From NCBI GenBank assembly GCA_021234155.1, contig JAJEKV010000013.1, forward strand, positions 19,099,887 to 19,163,886: a DNA stretch of 64,000 nucleotides. The letters are read 5' to 3'. Below are positions 29,211 to 41,144 of this stretch, piece by piece. Positions within the stretch are counted from its first letter, which is position 1. Every line of letters starts with the position of its first letter. Source of the DNA: Isoetes taiwanensis (taxonomy: Eukaryota > Streptophyta > Lycopodiopsida > Isoetales > Isoetaceae). The notes under the pieces are model-generated. The model ran no database searches and was not told where the DNA came from. It worked only from the letters and a program-made list of their open reading frames with translations. A program made the translations under genes and the position numbers.

Positions 29211-31872
29211 AAGAAATAAGGAGAAAAAGAAGGTAGGACCATGCTATAATTGCAATAGCTATGGCCACCTTAAGGTTGACTGCCCAAGAGCTGGAAAAGA
29301 GATAATATGCTATAATTGTGAAGGCAAGGGCCATATGGCAGCGAGCTGCCCAAGTCCCAAAAGTGCACAAGGTAAAGGAAAAGATAAGAATCCTAGTCTT
29401 AGAAGAGGGTATGAGAATAGGAGAGGGGCACCAAAAAGAAACCCCACAGTTAATCTTACTGAAGACAAACAAGTTGAGGAAGATGAGCTCGATGAAGATG
29501 CTGAGGTAAGCACTCCTAAAATGTTTTCTGTTGTTAAGAATAACTTTGATCATGATGTCATTATCATAGATTCTGGAGCTGAAAAAACAGTAGCAGCAAA
29601 CTCCAATATTCTTAAGAGTTGCAGAGGAAGAAAAGGAGGACATGTTCAATTAGGGAATGGAGATCTCCAAGAAATAGAAGATGTAGGTGTTTTGGAACTG
29701 TTCGATTTAGAGGGGAAGAAGTTGCAGTTGGAAAATGTTCTTTGTGTACCTGGGTTAGTAAGGAATTTAATTTCTGTCTCTCAGTTAGTGGACCTAGGTT
29801 ACAAGGTCCTATTTGAGAAGTTACATTGTAAGGTTTTTCTCAATAATAAAATAATGTTCTTGGGAAAAAGAGTTGGAAATTTGTTTGGCTTGTGCAATGA
29901 TCATATTCTACCCAGCATTAATTATGTTGGATACCCAACCTTAAAGAATTGGCAACATAGAATGTGTCATGTGAATTCCAGAACTATTGAACTTTTGATG
30001 AAAAAAAGAATGATTAATGCTAGAAAAAGTACTGAAGATCTAAAGTGTGCAGGGTGTATATTAGGGAAGCATTGCAGACTACCTTTTAAAAAATCCCTCA
30101 AAAGGGCCAAGGGACAGTTAGATCTGATTCACACAGATCTATGTGGACCATTAAATGTGACAAGTTTATCTGGCAAAAGATACTTCATGACTCTTATTGA
30201 TGATTTTAGCAGGAAGACATTTGTCTATTGCATAAAGACTAAGGATGCAGCATTCGAAACATTCAAGCAATTTGTTAATGAAGTTGAAACTGAAACATGG
30301 AGAAAAATTAAGTGTTTGAGGTCAGATAGAGGAGGGGAGTTCATATCGGATGAATTCAAACAGTATTGTAGAAAGAAAGGGATTAAAAGACAACTTACTT
30401 GCAGGTACTCACCTCAACAGAATGGGATTGCAGAAAGGAAGAACAAGACAATCTTGAATGCAGTCAGAAGTATGCTAAAATACTCACGTTTGCCCAATTT
30501 CCTTTGGGATGAAGCTGTCAGAGCTGCTGTTCATGTACAAAACATGCTACCTTCATTGGCAGTACAAGGAACAATCCCAAAAATGCTATGGTCTGGGAAA
30601 GTACCTCATTATGAAAAATTAAAGGCATACGGATGCTTGGCATTTGTGCATATACCTGATGAACTCAGAAAGAAACTAGATGACAAATCACTGATAACCT
30701 ATATGGTAGGCTATGATGCACAGTCAAAAGCCTATAGATTGTATGATCCTCATAAAAGGAGAGTGGTAATAAGTCGAGATGTTATTTTTGATGAAGATCA
30801 ATTCTATAAGTTAATACCAAAGGTGAATGCACAGGATGTTGACCGAGAATGCAAATCATCAGAAATAATAGAAGAAGAATCAAGTGATAAAGTCAAGGTT
30901 ACTCAAGAAAATGAGCAACTACAATATTCTGATTCTGATATAGAATCTGAAACAGATGAAGATGGACCAACTTCACATGAGGCAGAGACTGCTAATCCAA
31001 TAGAGAATGTTACAAACTTGGATGTTGATGTAGGGGAGGACAATGGAGTTGTGCAAGATAATGGAGGTACAACTGTCAAGCAGACAAGAAAAAAGAGGCT
31101 CACAGAGGTTCAAAAGTTGCAGGGAGGATTAGAAATAGATGCAAGTCAACATGGACGAGATGAATTTGGAAGGAGCAAAAGACTTCAAGAGAATGAAGGT
31201 GAGATTCATGATTTGTTTGAAATTTTGATGCATCTAGATACTAATGTTCCAAAGACTTATCATGAAGCATTAACTAAACCTGATAAAGCTGAATGGATAA
31301 GGGCCATGAATGATGAGTTAGCATCTTTCAGAAGAACAGAAACTTTTGAACTTGTAGATGCACTAAAAGGACAAAACATAGTAGGTAACAAGTGGTTATT
31401 TAAGCTAAAAACTGGACCTGATGGGAAAACCCCAAAATATAAGGCCAGACTAGTTGCACAAGGTTTTTCACAGAAAAAAGGCCTTGATTATGAGGAGACT
31501 TTCTCATCACTTGTCAAAATGAATAGCATTAGAATGTTGTTATCTATAGCTAATGCTTGTGATCTTGAAATACATCACATGGATGTTAACACTGCCTTTC
31601 TAAATGCTAAACTTGAAGAAGAGATATTTATGAAACAGCCTCCTGGGTTTGAGGAAGGGAAAGGTAAAGTTTGGAAATTGAAAAGAGCAGTATATGGACT
31701 CAAGCAATCACCCCGAGAGTGGTATAAATGCATGGACTCTTATTTGATTGAGCAGGGACTCAACAAATTTAAAAATGATGGAAATATCTATAAGTTTGTG
31801 GCTGGAAATGAATGGTGCATTATTGCACTCTATGTTGATGATAACATCATGATAGCAAAGGGTAACTATTGA
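29194..31872 (+). CDS. pol: Copia nucleocapsid-protease-integrase-RT, truncated
   Basis: Two CCHC knuckles (CYNCNSYGHLKVDC, CYNCEGKGHMAASC) are followed by a protease motif IIDSGAEKTV. Next come the pre-integrase HHCC region (NWQHRMCHVNSRT...CAGCILGKHC), the integrase core (HTDLCGP, LIDDFSRKTFVYCIKTKD, SDRGGEF, SPQQNGIAERKN), an acidic linker and RT (NKWLFKLKTGPDGK, KARLVAQGFSQKKG, DVNTAFLNAKLEEEI, ALYVDDNIMI). It ends three codons after AKG because of the deletion into LTR sequence. RNase H is absent, so it is not autonomous. The frame likely starts by shift from gag near 29194, not at an ATG of its own. Confidence 0.93.
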   Translation, partial: CTGRYKRNKEKKKVGPCYNCNSYGHLKVDCPRAGKEIICYNCEGKGHMAASCPSPKSAQGKGKDKNPSLRRGYENRRGAPKRNPTVNLTEDKQVEEDELDEDAEVSTPKMFSVVKNNFDHDVIIIDSGAEKTVAANSNILKSCRGRKGGHVQLGNGDLQEIEDVGVLELFDLEGKKLQLENVLCVPGLVRNLISVSQLVDLGYKVLFEKLHCKVFLNNKIMFLGKRVGNLFGLCNDHILPSINYVGYPTLKNWQHRMCHVNSRTIELLMKKRMINARKSTEDLKCAGCILGKHCRLPFKKSLKRAKGQLDLIHTDLCGPLNVTSLSGKRYFMTLIDDFSRKTFVYCIKTKDAAFETFKQFVNEVETETWRKIKCLRSDRGGEFISDEFKQYCRKKGIKRQLTCRYSPQQNGIAERKNKTILNAVRSMLKYSRLPNFLWDEAVRAAVHVQNMLPSLAVQGTIPKMLWSGKVPHYEKLKAYGCLAFVHIPDELRKKLDDKSLITYMVGYDAQSKAYRLYDPHKRRVVISRDVIFDEDQFYKLIPKVNAQDVDRECKSSEIIEEESSDKVKVTQENEQLQYSDSDIESETDEDGPTSHEAETANPIENVTNLDVDVGEDNGVVQDNGGTTVKQTRKKRLTEVQKLQGGLEIDASQHGRDEFGRSKRLQENEGEIHDLFEILMHLDTNVPKTYHEALTKPDKAEWIRAMNDELASFRRTETFELVDALKGQNIVGNKWLFKLKTGPDGKTPKYKARLVAQGFSQKKGLDYEETFSSLVKMNSIRMLLSIANACDLEIHHMDVNTAFLNAKLEEEIFMKQPPGFEEGKGKVWKLKRAVYGLKQSPREWYKCMDSYLIEQGLNKFKNDGNIYKFVAGNEWCIIALYVDDNIMIAKGNY

Positions 31873-32104
31873 ACTTGAAATGTGCCATGTGCTAGTGATT
31901 TGCTCTTGTCATCTCAATTGAAAGAAGGCGTTGAATCCAATTTTGCTTGCACTTGTTTAAAACTTCTAAGGCCTTACCTCTATAGATTTCCTTCAGATAA
32001 ATGACGGCCCTGCAGCGTGATTCTAGGCACATAAAGAAGGCACTGCCAGATTTCCGAAAAATCAGGCTTTGATCCAGGAGTTGGTAGCGAGATCTGCCAA
32101 ACAC

Positions 32105-33932
32105 CTATTTTGGGTCCAAGGCCGTTGTACTATATATATGAGTAGAGATAGAACTCGGGTTTTTAGATGAGTTTTAGTCCTTGTCTCTATTTTTTTCTCT
32201 CGATTTCCGAGAGCTCATATGCACTCAATGATATCAAGGAAGCATTATTCTCTTCACTGTTTGTTGTTCGTTCTTTCCTATTTCACTCTTTCTTTTCCTT
32301 TGCAAAATCCCCCGTGACACTCTACCAGGATTCTCCTGTTTGATCCAAGGGTCCTCACAGAGGGTTGTCTTACAGGAGATCCCGAACCCAGACCCTAAAC
32401 ACTATCGCCACTGCCGAGTCTGATCTTTCTTCTTTCCTTCTCTTCACTATGTCTGCTCGTGCTTTCACTCCTGAAGAACTTCTTTGCCAAACGGCGGCTC
32501 GCTTGGAGCGCCATCAGCGTCGCGAAGCTGCTCGAAACATGTACGACACTGGTTATGATATTGAAGGAGGCCATGTCCGCTCAAGAGCATAGTCGGCACC
32601 GCCTACTCCTCGTGTTCATTCGCCTAGGGTCTCCCCCTGTGTGTAAGCATTGCTCTCAACCCCAGTCGCCACATCATACACCGGTCCAGCCCACTTCTCA
32701 TTATTTCCAAACTCCGAAAAACACCTACATTCATATCCCCTCGGGTCACACCCCCTGCCTTCGCAACCTTCTTCTCCTCCTGCCGGGATATCTCTTTCGG
32801 CCCTCCCCATGTCCATGAATATCAGACCTCCCCATCTTTTCAGCATGCACTCCCTGTCTACAATCTCACTGATCTTAAGCTTAATGAGGAGGGCTCCCAT
32901 TGGTCCTTCGCCACAGGATGCTCCTCTCTTAGGCCCTCCGGGTTTTTCTGTTGCTATGCTGCCTTGTTCCCAACCCACGGCTGTGCCACAAAGCTATATT
33001 CCAGCTTATTCTCCACCTGTCTATGCGCAAGGTCCGCCTCCATCTCCTGTTTAAAATCTTAAGCTGACGTATCCCACCTTCGGGAATACTAAAGGAAAGC
33101 CTCTTGATCAGTGTGCACAAGCTCACATGGAAGAATTTGAGGCGTTGGCTATCCTCAATGGCCATGCTCAACCTCAACTCAAGTTCCACATCTTTTCCAC
33201 CACGCTGCGTGGCGCCCTTCATCAGTGGCTCATGGCCAACAAAAGCCATTGAAAACAAAACTGGCAAGAGATGAAGACCGCGTTTCTCTCCCATTATGGC
33301 ACCACGGACGATGATCAGCTAATCCTGAAGCAACTCAATGATCTACAGCAACAGCCCACGGAGTCTGCACGTGATTTCGCGGATCGCCTTCACATTCTGG
33401 TCAGCAAGCTCAAGGAGCCATGCAAAGCCAGATTCTTGTCTGGTTTCTGCAAGGTCTTCCTCCTGCCATTCGTCTCATGACCGAGTACCTGCGTCCCAAG
33501 ACCTTGGAGCAGGCTATCGAATTAGTCAACCACTTAGTCAACATCTCCTCGCGAGGTATTGCCCTCACGGAACTTCCTTTCATGCCTCCAGTCATGGTTT
33601 CTCAGAATGCGGTTCAGTCACAACAATCTGCCCCTCAACGCACCCAAATTTGGTGTCACATCTGTAAATATCAAGGTCATCTTGCCAATGAGTGCAACTC
33701 CACCAATGGTCCTCCTCATTGTAAACGGTGCAACATGTGCAATCATGCCACTGAAGAGTGTACTCGTTCACATCCCACACCTTTCAGACAGAAAATAGTT
33801 TTCCGGGTGCAAACCATGCCATAGTAGCAACAATCGTATCCTCCTCAGCAATATCAACAAGCTCAGCAACCCCAACAATCTCGAGGTCAAGGCCCCCGTC
33901 AACCTTTTGATGCTTCCAAGGCTCAGTGTTAT
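32105..33932 (+). mobile_element. Element B: Ty3-type retrotransposon, leader and gag, interrupted by A2
   Basis: A TATA-like ACTATATATATGAG (about 32129-32142) and a ~300-bp pyrimidine-rich leader precede a gag beginning near MSARAFTPEELLCQTAARLE (ATG 32449). A proline-rich segment follows (32600-33054). A capsid region (33058-33480: LKFHIFSTTLRGALHQWLM, KTAFLSHYGTTDDDQ, LQQQPTESARDFADRLHIL) is of retrotransposon-gag type. Frames shift near 32590, 33050 and 33420, and there is an in-frame TGA at about 33250. A2 inserted at 33933. The remainder continues at 45484. Confidence 0.75.
33420..33824 (+). pseudogene. gag: Element B gag, zinc-knuckle part
   Basis: It continues the capsid (IRLMTEYLRPKTLEQAIELV), then CHICKYQGHLANEC and CKRCNMCNHATEEC, two CX2CX4HX4C knuckles. 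After a TAG the frame continues as a Q-rich stretch to the A2 insertion point. A third cysteine pair is split by A2 and resumes at 45489. Nucleocapsid knuckles bind the element's RNA during packaging. Confidence 0.8.
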
Positions 33933-35536
33933 TGTGACGCTCCCTACTAAATATACGGCGCCCGGCCGTACACTCGGCAGGAAATCCCCCATCCGGTCCA
34001 TCAACCGCATGGGCCCTCCGTCTAACCCACACTCTGAGAGAATCCTAGTGCGGGCAAGGGACACGAAGGTGTCTTGCGCGCCCTTCCCCTATGGGCTCCT
34101 ATCACAGCGGAAGCATAAACAACGTCAGAACTAGCAATAACAATACAACATACTACCTCGAAGGGTAGTCCATCACATATCCATAAGAGCGAAGAAGATA
34201 ATCATAAACCATAAAACATGAGAGCTCCTACCCATGGCTCTGACTCATAAGGAGGATGACCGGGGTGGCTAGGCCTCAAGATAGAGGGACGAGTCATAAC
34301 AATGGCGGGGCATGGACAATGGCTAGGGTTGACCACTCCATCCGCCCCTCACGGTGCATACTTTGCGGATGGGCTCAATCGGGCTCGGCATGACTCTAGC
34401 CTTCGGGGCCCAATCCCATGGCATCACCCATCGGGACTACTCGAGGTTGCATCTCCCTGGTCCGTCGAGGCAGGAAGGGGTTGCATCTCCCTTCAGGGGT
34501 CTAGAGGGTTCCGCGGGCGGCCTAGAGAATGGGTGGCGACACCACGATTCATACCCGGCTAAACCCCAAAACAAGAGCCAAGCCGACACTTGCAACTCTT
34601 GAGAGGCGGGGCGACACCATCGCCCGGGAGGTGTCGGACCCATGCTCGGCCCACCGAAGTGACCAGACCATAAGCCCTAGCCCACTATGGGATCCCCCGT
34701 AGCCCCGGCTCGGCGGGGGATCCTCCCTCCCGGTATTGCCTCTAGCCCGGATTTGTGTAGTCTTGGAGTCACATCATAGCCTCCATAGCCGGTGGGTTCC
34801 TATGCACACAGTGCAACTAATAGGAACTAAGGGATCTAATCTAGGAGCATACTACATATGGCTCTAGCTACCCCCTTCCCAATACAAGAGGAGCAAACGT
34901 GATCAACCATCATCACATAATCATCATATCATGAGAATAATCATAACAACATCTTAACCTAATCATCTATATCTAACTACGGTTAGGGTTCCTTGATTAG
35001 GGTTCAAGATGTTGAATAAGGGATTCTAGGATGGCTCTACTCTAGCTACTGAAATACTAACCCATGCGGGTGCTAACTTCCGGATGATCTACCAAAGCAC
35101 TACTCTACATACCCTGCTCGAAGCACTCCCTCCCAATCCTGGCATCTCCATGGTCTTGAAGTGTTCGGAGGTAGCTCCCACTCCTGGCGATGCGCTCCAC
35201 GCTATGCAGGGGCTGCCACGCTATCTTTGTGCCACGGACGGTTCTCAAACTATTTGGAGCCGGAAAAGAGGCCTAGGGTTAGGGTTTAGGCCTTTATAGG
35301 TTAGGGTTCACATGTTATGCCACATGGCTCCAATAGGGGGGTAAGTCCGTGTGGCGGGTGCCAATAGGTTAAGGCCACATGGAAATGGTCTTAACCTAAG
35401 GTTGGCTAGTTATATGAATAACTTAGTCATGCCCCTAGCCACTTTCTAAGGCATACAAGGCTACATAGGTAGACTTGTATGGTGGTGGGTCCAGAATATA
35501 TCGTTATTTATAGCGTATATTCCCTCGGGCGTCACA
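33933..35536 (-). repeat. A2 3' LTR
   Basis: 1604 bp. In element orientation it starts TGTGACGCCC and ends GAGCGTCACA. Its outer border abuts element B gag, and its inner border abuts the polypurine tract. It is homologous to A1's 5' LTR along its length. Confidence 0.9.
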
Positions 35537-35546
35537 TTCTCCCCTT
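35537..35546 (-). other. Polypurine tract of A2
   Basis: AAGGGGAGAA immediately before the LTR start on the minus strand, preceded by GTCGAGGGCAAAGATTGTCC. It serves as plus-strand DNA primer in LTR elements. Confidence 0.8.
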
Positions 35547-36369
35547 AGGACAATCTTTGCCCTCGACATTGTGCTAAAAGGTGATGAACCTATTCTATTC
35601 ACGCAAAAAACAACAAGATACATGCAAAGAGAAACTTACTATTGCATTAATATATAGCATAGGCTATATTTATGTCTATACAAAATTTATATAGCCTTAA
35701 CAATAGTAATGTCATAATAAGTCAAAACATTATCACATATAATATTAGGGTTCATAATTTCAAGTCTAAATTATGCTTCCCCTCCTCCCGTAATAGCCCT
35801 GTAGGTACTCCCTATTCTCGTCCCGCACAAGTAGCACACATTACGTTGGTTTAGTTAGTAATTGTGGTTTTGGGGGACCACCCCTTACCTACCTCCTCGA
35901 GCCGAACTACTAGCTCGAGGTTACCCTACTACCTTGCACTTTCGATCATGGCCCTTTTCGGATTTGAGCTTAAGGACCATTTAAGATGATCCTATCATCG
36001 CCCATGATCAAGTGCTACCTTGTACCTCGAGGTTGCGGTGCCGAGTACCCCTAGTGCATCATGCCCCAAGGGTTTTAAGCTAGGAACGTCTCGCGATCCC
36101 ATCATCGCATGATCACTTTGACCTTCACCATGACCCCCTATGGCGGTGTGCGAACCCCGCCATCGTGGCATAGAGAGCATCCGACCGATGTCCCATCGCC
36201 GCCCACCATGCTTCACTTCCCTCTCACATGACCCTAATGGTCATGCGCACCACTTGGTGCGTGTTGGCCTAGAGAATGCCTTAAAGGTGTATCCCATCAT
36301 CGCCCACACGTTGAAGATGCGCACATGCACTCTACTAACTAGAATACATGAGCGGGAACTTAAAACTAA

Positions 36370-36708
36370 CTAAGAAACATACTAAGCTACCTCCCACGGC
36401 AAGTCGGCGTCGATCGGTTCCGGAGGCGACTCGCCCATCAAACTCCTTCATAAACTCGGGTATTGCTTCTCCAAATCCTGCTTCAATACCCATGTCGTCT
36501 TTCCCCGGGCAAGTGCTTCCACTTGACCAAAAATGGAGAAATTGAGACCACCTAGTCCTCTTGAATCCTCCATCATTTCCAACAAAGTTGGAGTATCCAA
36601 AACCTCCTCGGGGTTAGGATCGTGCCTTTTCAATAAGCCCGACATGGAAGACCTTAAGGTGGGCCAAGAGATCCAACTTGCGGGGCTTGAGAGCCCACTC
36701 TTCTCCAA
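36370..36708 (-). pseudogene. pol: A2 pol C-terminus (post-integrase, chromodomain-like)
   Basis: The minus strand reads LKRHDPNPEEVLDTPTLLE, the usual segment after integrase in chromoviruses. In a shifted frame, RVRRLRNRSIREFLVKWKHL and PGED follow, as in the chromodomain (..R.L..R.I.EVLVKW.G.P.EDATWE). Frameshifts break the reading. Confidence 0.65.
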
Positions 36709-37098
36709 GATCTTGAGCGGACCGGCCCACCTAGGGCGAGCTTCTTACAATTGCCGATCTTGAAGCTTCCCTGCCGCTTAATCTTTACTTGAGCCAAACT
36801 TTATCTCTCACAACAAAACAACTCTCGAGGGTTTTATGTCTATCTGCTAGACTCTTCAGATATGCCCATCTTTGTTGAAGATACTCTCACACTTCTACCA
36901 AAGCTACCGCGATATATGTCGTTGTTGAGAAACTTCCACCTAGGGCACTAGATTATGCCACATAACTAGGGTCAAGCATTGATAACTATAAGCGATTATG
37001 GGGAGACATCTTGATGACTCTTGCTTCATGTTATTGTACGTAATTGACTAGGTGGATGTACTCGGCCCATTTGGATTACTTGTTCCAATCATAGTTTC

Positions 37099-37551
37099 TC
37101 AATGTGCCCTTAAAATTGTGTTGGTGCGGTCCCTTTGCCGATTTGACTGTAAATGATAAGCAAAACTCATCAACAAGTTGGTGCGGCTTCGTGTTGAAGA
37201 AGTCTTGCTAAGCGTCGCTAAAGAACGGATCTCTTTTGGTGATGATCGACCTATGCATTCCATGCAGCCTAAAAGAACTCTTATGTAGACCACACGGCTA
37301 GATCCAAAGCGGTGTCTATGGTGTGGCATGGCAAGTATGTGCCCTTTTGATAAGTTATATACCACAACCCTCGAGGCGACAAAGCTTCTTGTTGCCCTTG
37401 GAAGGCCCGCTATGAAATCCATGCTGATAACTTCCCACTTGGCGTTTGACACCGCCCAAGGTTCCAAGACTCCCGAGGTTTGAAGTTGTTCTGCCTTTGT
37501 CTGCTGATGCCACTGACATTCTTGGATATGTCTGACTATCTGCTTCTTCAT
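37099..37551 (-). pseudogene. pol: A2 integrase fragment
   Basis: 150 codons. VRHIQECQWHQQTKAEQLQT (end of the HHCC zinc region) is followed by KWEVISMDFIAGLPRA, where the first catalytic aspartate sits in MDF, and VVVYNLSKGHILAMP. The rest diverges after a frame change. Integrase inserts the cDNA copy. Here the second aspartate and the glutamate are not readable. Confidence 0.8.
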
Positions 37552-37799
37552 GGCTAGAAGTAGCTACTTCTAATCTTGAAGTAGGCCTTTATAAATTTGC
37601 ATGGCCGGAAATAGGGCTATTATGCGTGTCATGGAAGATTTTTTCTTACTTCTTATACTTTGGGTACGTATAGTTGTTCTTTACTATTAAAGATTACCTT
37701 CCTTTTTAAGATATTTGAAGGTTTCTCTTTCTTAATCCATCCTTGCACTCTTGTGAAGACTAGCCTATATGTGCTTGAACTCCATGTTGGGGAAGATGG

Positions 37800-38160
37800 C
37801 TTCTTCTATCTTCTTGCTGAATTCGCTTGTCGAAGTGGAGATGGCATTGCAAATTGATGCTTCAAAGCTTGCCAATGCGTGGTTTGCATCTTAACATCTC
37901 ATTGGGCTGCATGCTCTTCCATTGATTTCTTTGTAGATCCGCGATGTCGTTGAAGAGAATTGATGAAGAAATCATCCAAGGAATCTTGAAGATGTAGATC
38001 CTCAAATGCATACAAGTTGGTGGAGCATTCCATAGACTCAAGGGCATCACTGTGAAGTGATAGTGCCCATACCAAGTTCTGAAGGAGTCTTATAATTATC
38101 TTCCCCCTTCATCCCTATTTGCTGATTGTCTGAGCTTAAGTCGATTTTGTAGAAGAATCC
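37800..38160 (-). pseudogene. pol: A2 reverse transcriptase fragment
   Basis: Minus strand 38062-38160 reads FFYKIDLSSDNQQIGMKGED and NYKTPSELG, corresponding to the Ty3 RT segment KIDLRSGYHQI(R/K)...YKTAFRT. It continues at 37862-38050 with LWNAPPTCM (the FGLTNAPATFM region). The Y.DD active-site region is garbled by frameshifts. Inactive. Confidence 0.75.
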
Positions 38161-38689
38161 TACTTCTTGGGGCTGATCCATTATGTCGTTGCTTGTTGAG
38201 CTGCCCATGGTTGATATACATCTTTAGACTTCTATCCTGGCCGAGAGGATCCCAAGTCGATCAACTCCTACAACTGCTTCTTGAGCTCTGCTAGCTCGGA
38301 AGTGCTCATTCTATAAAGAGCCTTGCTGATCGGCTCTGCATCTGATGCAAGAGTGATTTCAGACTCTATGCTTCTATAGAGCAAAAGCTCTCAAATTTCA
38401 TCTGGAGGTATATCATGGGACTTCTTGATTAACTTAGAAATTGGCCGAGGCAACTGTTTCGAAGTAGCATCTTCCTTCTTACTATTGCGGTCGGGGTTGA
38501 CAACTTGTAGCTTATGTATGACCTCATTCCTCATGATGCACCTAAGTAATTGCTTTACTAACATGCGTTGCACGATTGAAATTACTTCCTTAACTTAAAT
38601 TATGAGGTGCTTGCCCTTCGGTGCTGGGAGAAGTATCTCTTGCTTGTGATAATCAATTATTGCCTTAGCCAGCTTTAATATTGCATGCT

Positions 38690-38868
38690 TATTATGAGGT
38701 CATAGTTGCCACTGTACATAAGTTGGTGCCGATGCTCTACTTTGCTCCGCTTAAGGTTGATGTCGAACTTGACTCTTGTTCGTTGGTCTTGCTGCTAATT
38801 TTCGGCCTTGCCTTAACTCTTGGCCTAGATTTAGACTTAAGAGCCTTGCTCTTAAAGATGTCCGCCAT
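38690..38868 (-). CDS. Basic/serine-rich ORF inside A2, unidentified
   Basis: ATG at 38866-38868, MADIFKSKALKSKSRPRVKA, then a Ser/Thr-rich stretch, ending at TGA near 38690. The basic composition would fit a gag or protease-linker fragment of A2, upstream of RT in element order. Function not recognised. Confidence 0.3.
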
Positions 38869-38869
38869 C

Positions 38870-41144
38870 TAGAAGGGGCAAAATTACAAGTTAAAGAACT
38901 ACTTACCTAAATCCTCTGGCCACAAGTTTAGTAAGCATGACCTTACCCTTGGGCACACATAAAAACTATGCAATTAAATAATTATTCTTGTTTTAAATCT
39001 AATCTATACTCTAGGATCTCCCCTTCCTTAATTATTGCCCTCTTGAAATAATCCCACCTTTGAGTTGATGCCATCTAAGAAGTTGGCCGGACTTATTAGA
39101 TTGCTTCCCTTCATTTGGTCGAATTATTCCTTATCTTTGGAAGTACTACGTCATATACATGGTCCATTTCCGGTTATCTGTTATTGAATCCTTCTTAGCG
39201 AGGTGATCAAGCTCACGAAGAGGTTCCAATACATTGGATATCTGCCAGCAATGTATACGATTATTGTACTCCATACATTTTCTTCCCAATCCTTGAAGCT
39301 TTGCTCCATTCTTGGGTACATCCCTTCTAAAAGAAAAAACAGAAAAATCTACTCGAAATTTCGTCCCAATCCCATCATGGATGTTATCACCCATAATTCT
39401 AAGAAACTCAACTATCTGATAGGTCCCCTAACTTGCTTAGAGCTGGTGTAGTCATTAGTCGTTGGAGTAGCAAGGCGATGATCCATAATTTGTTGAAAAG
39501 AATCTGGTCTCCTTGGAGTTGTTGTATGACCATTCAAGTGCCCTGCTTTCTTTCATTGAACATATTCTGACTCTGTTCGTCCTTAATGTTGATGCTGATT
39601 AACTTTATTAACATTATCCCTCTTAGTGGACTTGCTGATGTAGTGGCGACATAAGGCTCGGTGTTGCATCCCAAAGGCTTGGAGGTAATGTTCACCACTG
39701 TGTAGAATCTTTCGTGTTTGACTCATCTGCCTTGAAGGTTATGAGATTCGAGGATGATTCTTCTGACTCCTGAATTGATATTGTTGTTAGGTACAAAAGA
39801 AATTATGTGAAAATTCCACTTACGAGTCAAGATCATGGTAAAACATTAATTAGTATATAGAAATACATTTCATGAAATGCATGATAATATCTAAAAGAGA
39901 GATTATTCAATATAATTTAATTGAGGACAAAGCAATTTTTTCCATCATCGATGGCCCTTCATGTTCTTGAAGAAGTTCTTGATGTTCTTGAGATGTAGCC
40001 CTTTTTAGGCGTTACGCAAGATCCTTGCGGCTGATCCTCCTTCAAGTGCTCTAGCCATGCGGGGTCTTTGGGAGTTGGTGCCGATTCTGCCCTCGACAAT
40101 TGTGCATCCCGAGGTGGCCCCAGTGAAGTCGAGGCGGTGAAGAGCTACCGATCTCTTGAAAAGGATGACATGGTCCCATCCGTGGCCTAGTCGGGCGTGC
40201 TGCCCAAAGCCGAGAGGGCTATGAGGGCCAGCAGACCTCTTCTCCTCTTGGGCTAAACTCCTTGTGGAATACTACCATCTACCCTTGGCTAAGAGGCTGG
40301 AAGATAGTATCGGCGCCTTGCCTTTACCCGCGATGTTGGACCATGTGCCTCTTCTTCTAAGTTTGCTTCCCCATAGGTGTCTATTGCTACGAGGTCTTAA
40401 ATTGGTCCCTCCACATTGTGGTAGCGTTCTCAAGTTGATGTTAGCGCAGCCTCCGCCTTGAACTCTGGAATGGGATGGTCTGGCTAGGCTTGGACCCCTT
40501 CCAGCTTATACAATCGCGCCAGATCTGGCTGAACTCCTCTTACGGGATGATGGGTTCTGTTGTTGATACATCACGCCTTTATCGCGATAAAGCTTTGTAT
40601 ATCGACATCGTCTCGGCGTGGGAGTGTCGCCCGCTATTTCCCTTGGAAATTCTTGGTAGGAGTAATCGATGAAGTCCACGCCTCGTTCTTGTGCAATTAA
40701 GCCTAGGAGCTCGTCGATTTCGAGGACCTTCTTCTTGGCAATGGGGAAGGTTGAGGATGTCGTTAGCCAAGATGTACTCTCGGGCGCCGATGATCCTTTG
40801 GTGGAGGGGCTATGATGCCAAGTGGTGGTCTGAAATCTAGCCTTAGTGTGCCTTCTGCCTAGCTATTAGCCTCTCCATCCTTGCTGCCTCTCTCATCTCC
40901 CAACTTGGTTCTCCTCCCCTTGCCGCCGTAATCCCCGCTCGATGCGCAGCATGGGTGTTCCCGAGGTCGCGCCATAGTACTGCATTTCTTTCGGTAGATT
41001 CGATCTCATGGATCTTGATCCGCTCCCCTTCCGGGTGTAGAGAGGTGCTAGATCTAAGGGCTGAATTGATGGCTCCCCGGTTGGTTGTCGCCTTTGTACC
41101 GCATGAACAAAGCTAAGGCTGCTTGGTTTGAGAGGTATTTGTGC
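38870..41144. other. A2 internal region without recognisable domains
   Basis: Short frames on both strands only. By position it should contain protease and gag of A2, but I cannot read CCHC or D(S/T)G motifs. It is longer than a gag-protease region needs, so it may include another insertion. Confidence 0.4.

Larger units (their letters stand above)
27811..32000 (+). mobile_element. Ty1/Copia retrotransposon with internal deletion, TSD GATAA
   Basis: The element proper is 27816-31995. The TSD GATAA is at 27811-27815 and 31996-32000. The 5' LTR is complete (27816-28451, 636 bp, TGTTA...CTTCA). The primer site is TGGTATCAGAGCC (28453-28465). The 3' LTR is reduced to its last 131 bp (31865-31995), joined directly to RT just after YVDD. 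The rest of RT, RNase H, the polypurine tract and most of the 3' LTR are deleted. Over the shared 131 bp I count two differences between the LTR ends, so the insertion looks fairly young. Confidence 0.95.

Noticed and set aside
29125-29649. 174-codon minus frame opposite Copia pol
   Set aside because: Antisense shadow of the zinc-knuckle/protease region, which has clear motifs on the plus strand.
34302-34643. Open frames on both strands inside the A2 3' LTR
   Set aside because: They lie within LTR sequence and are not preserved in the A1 LTR.
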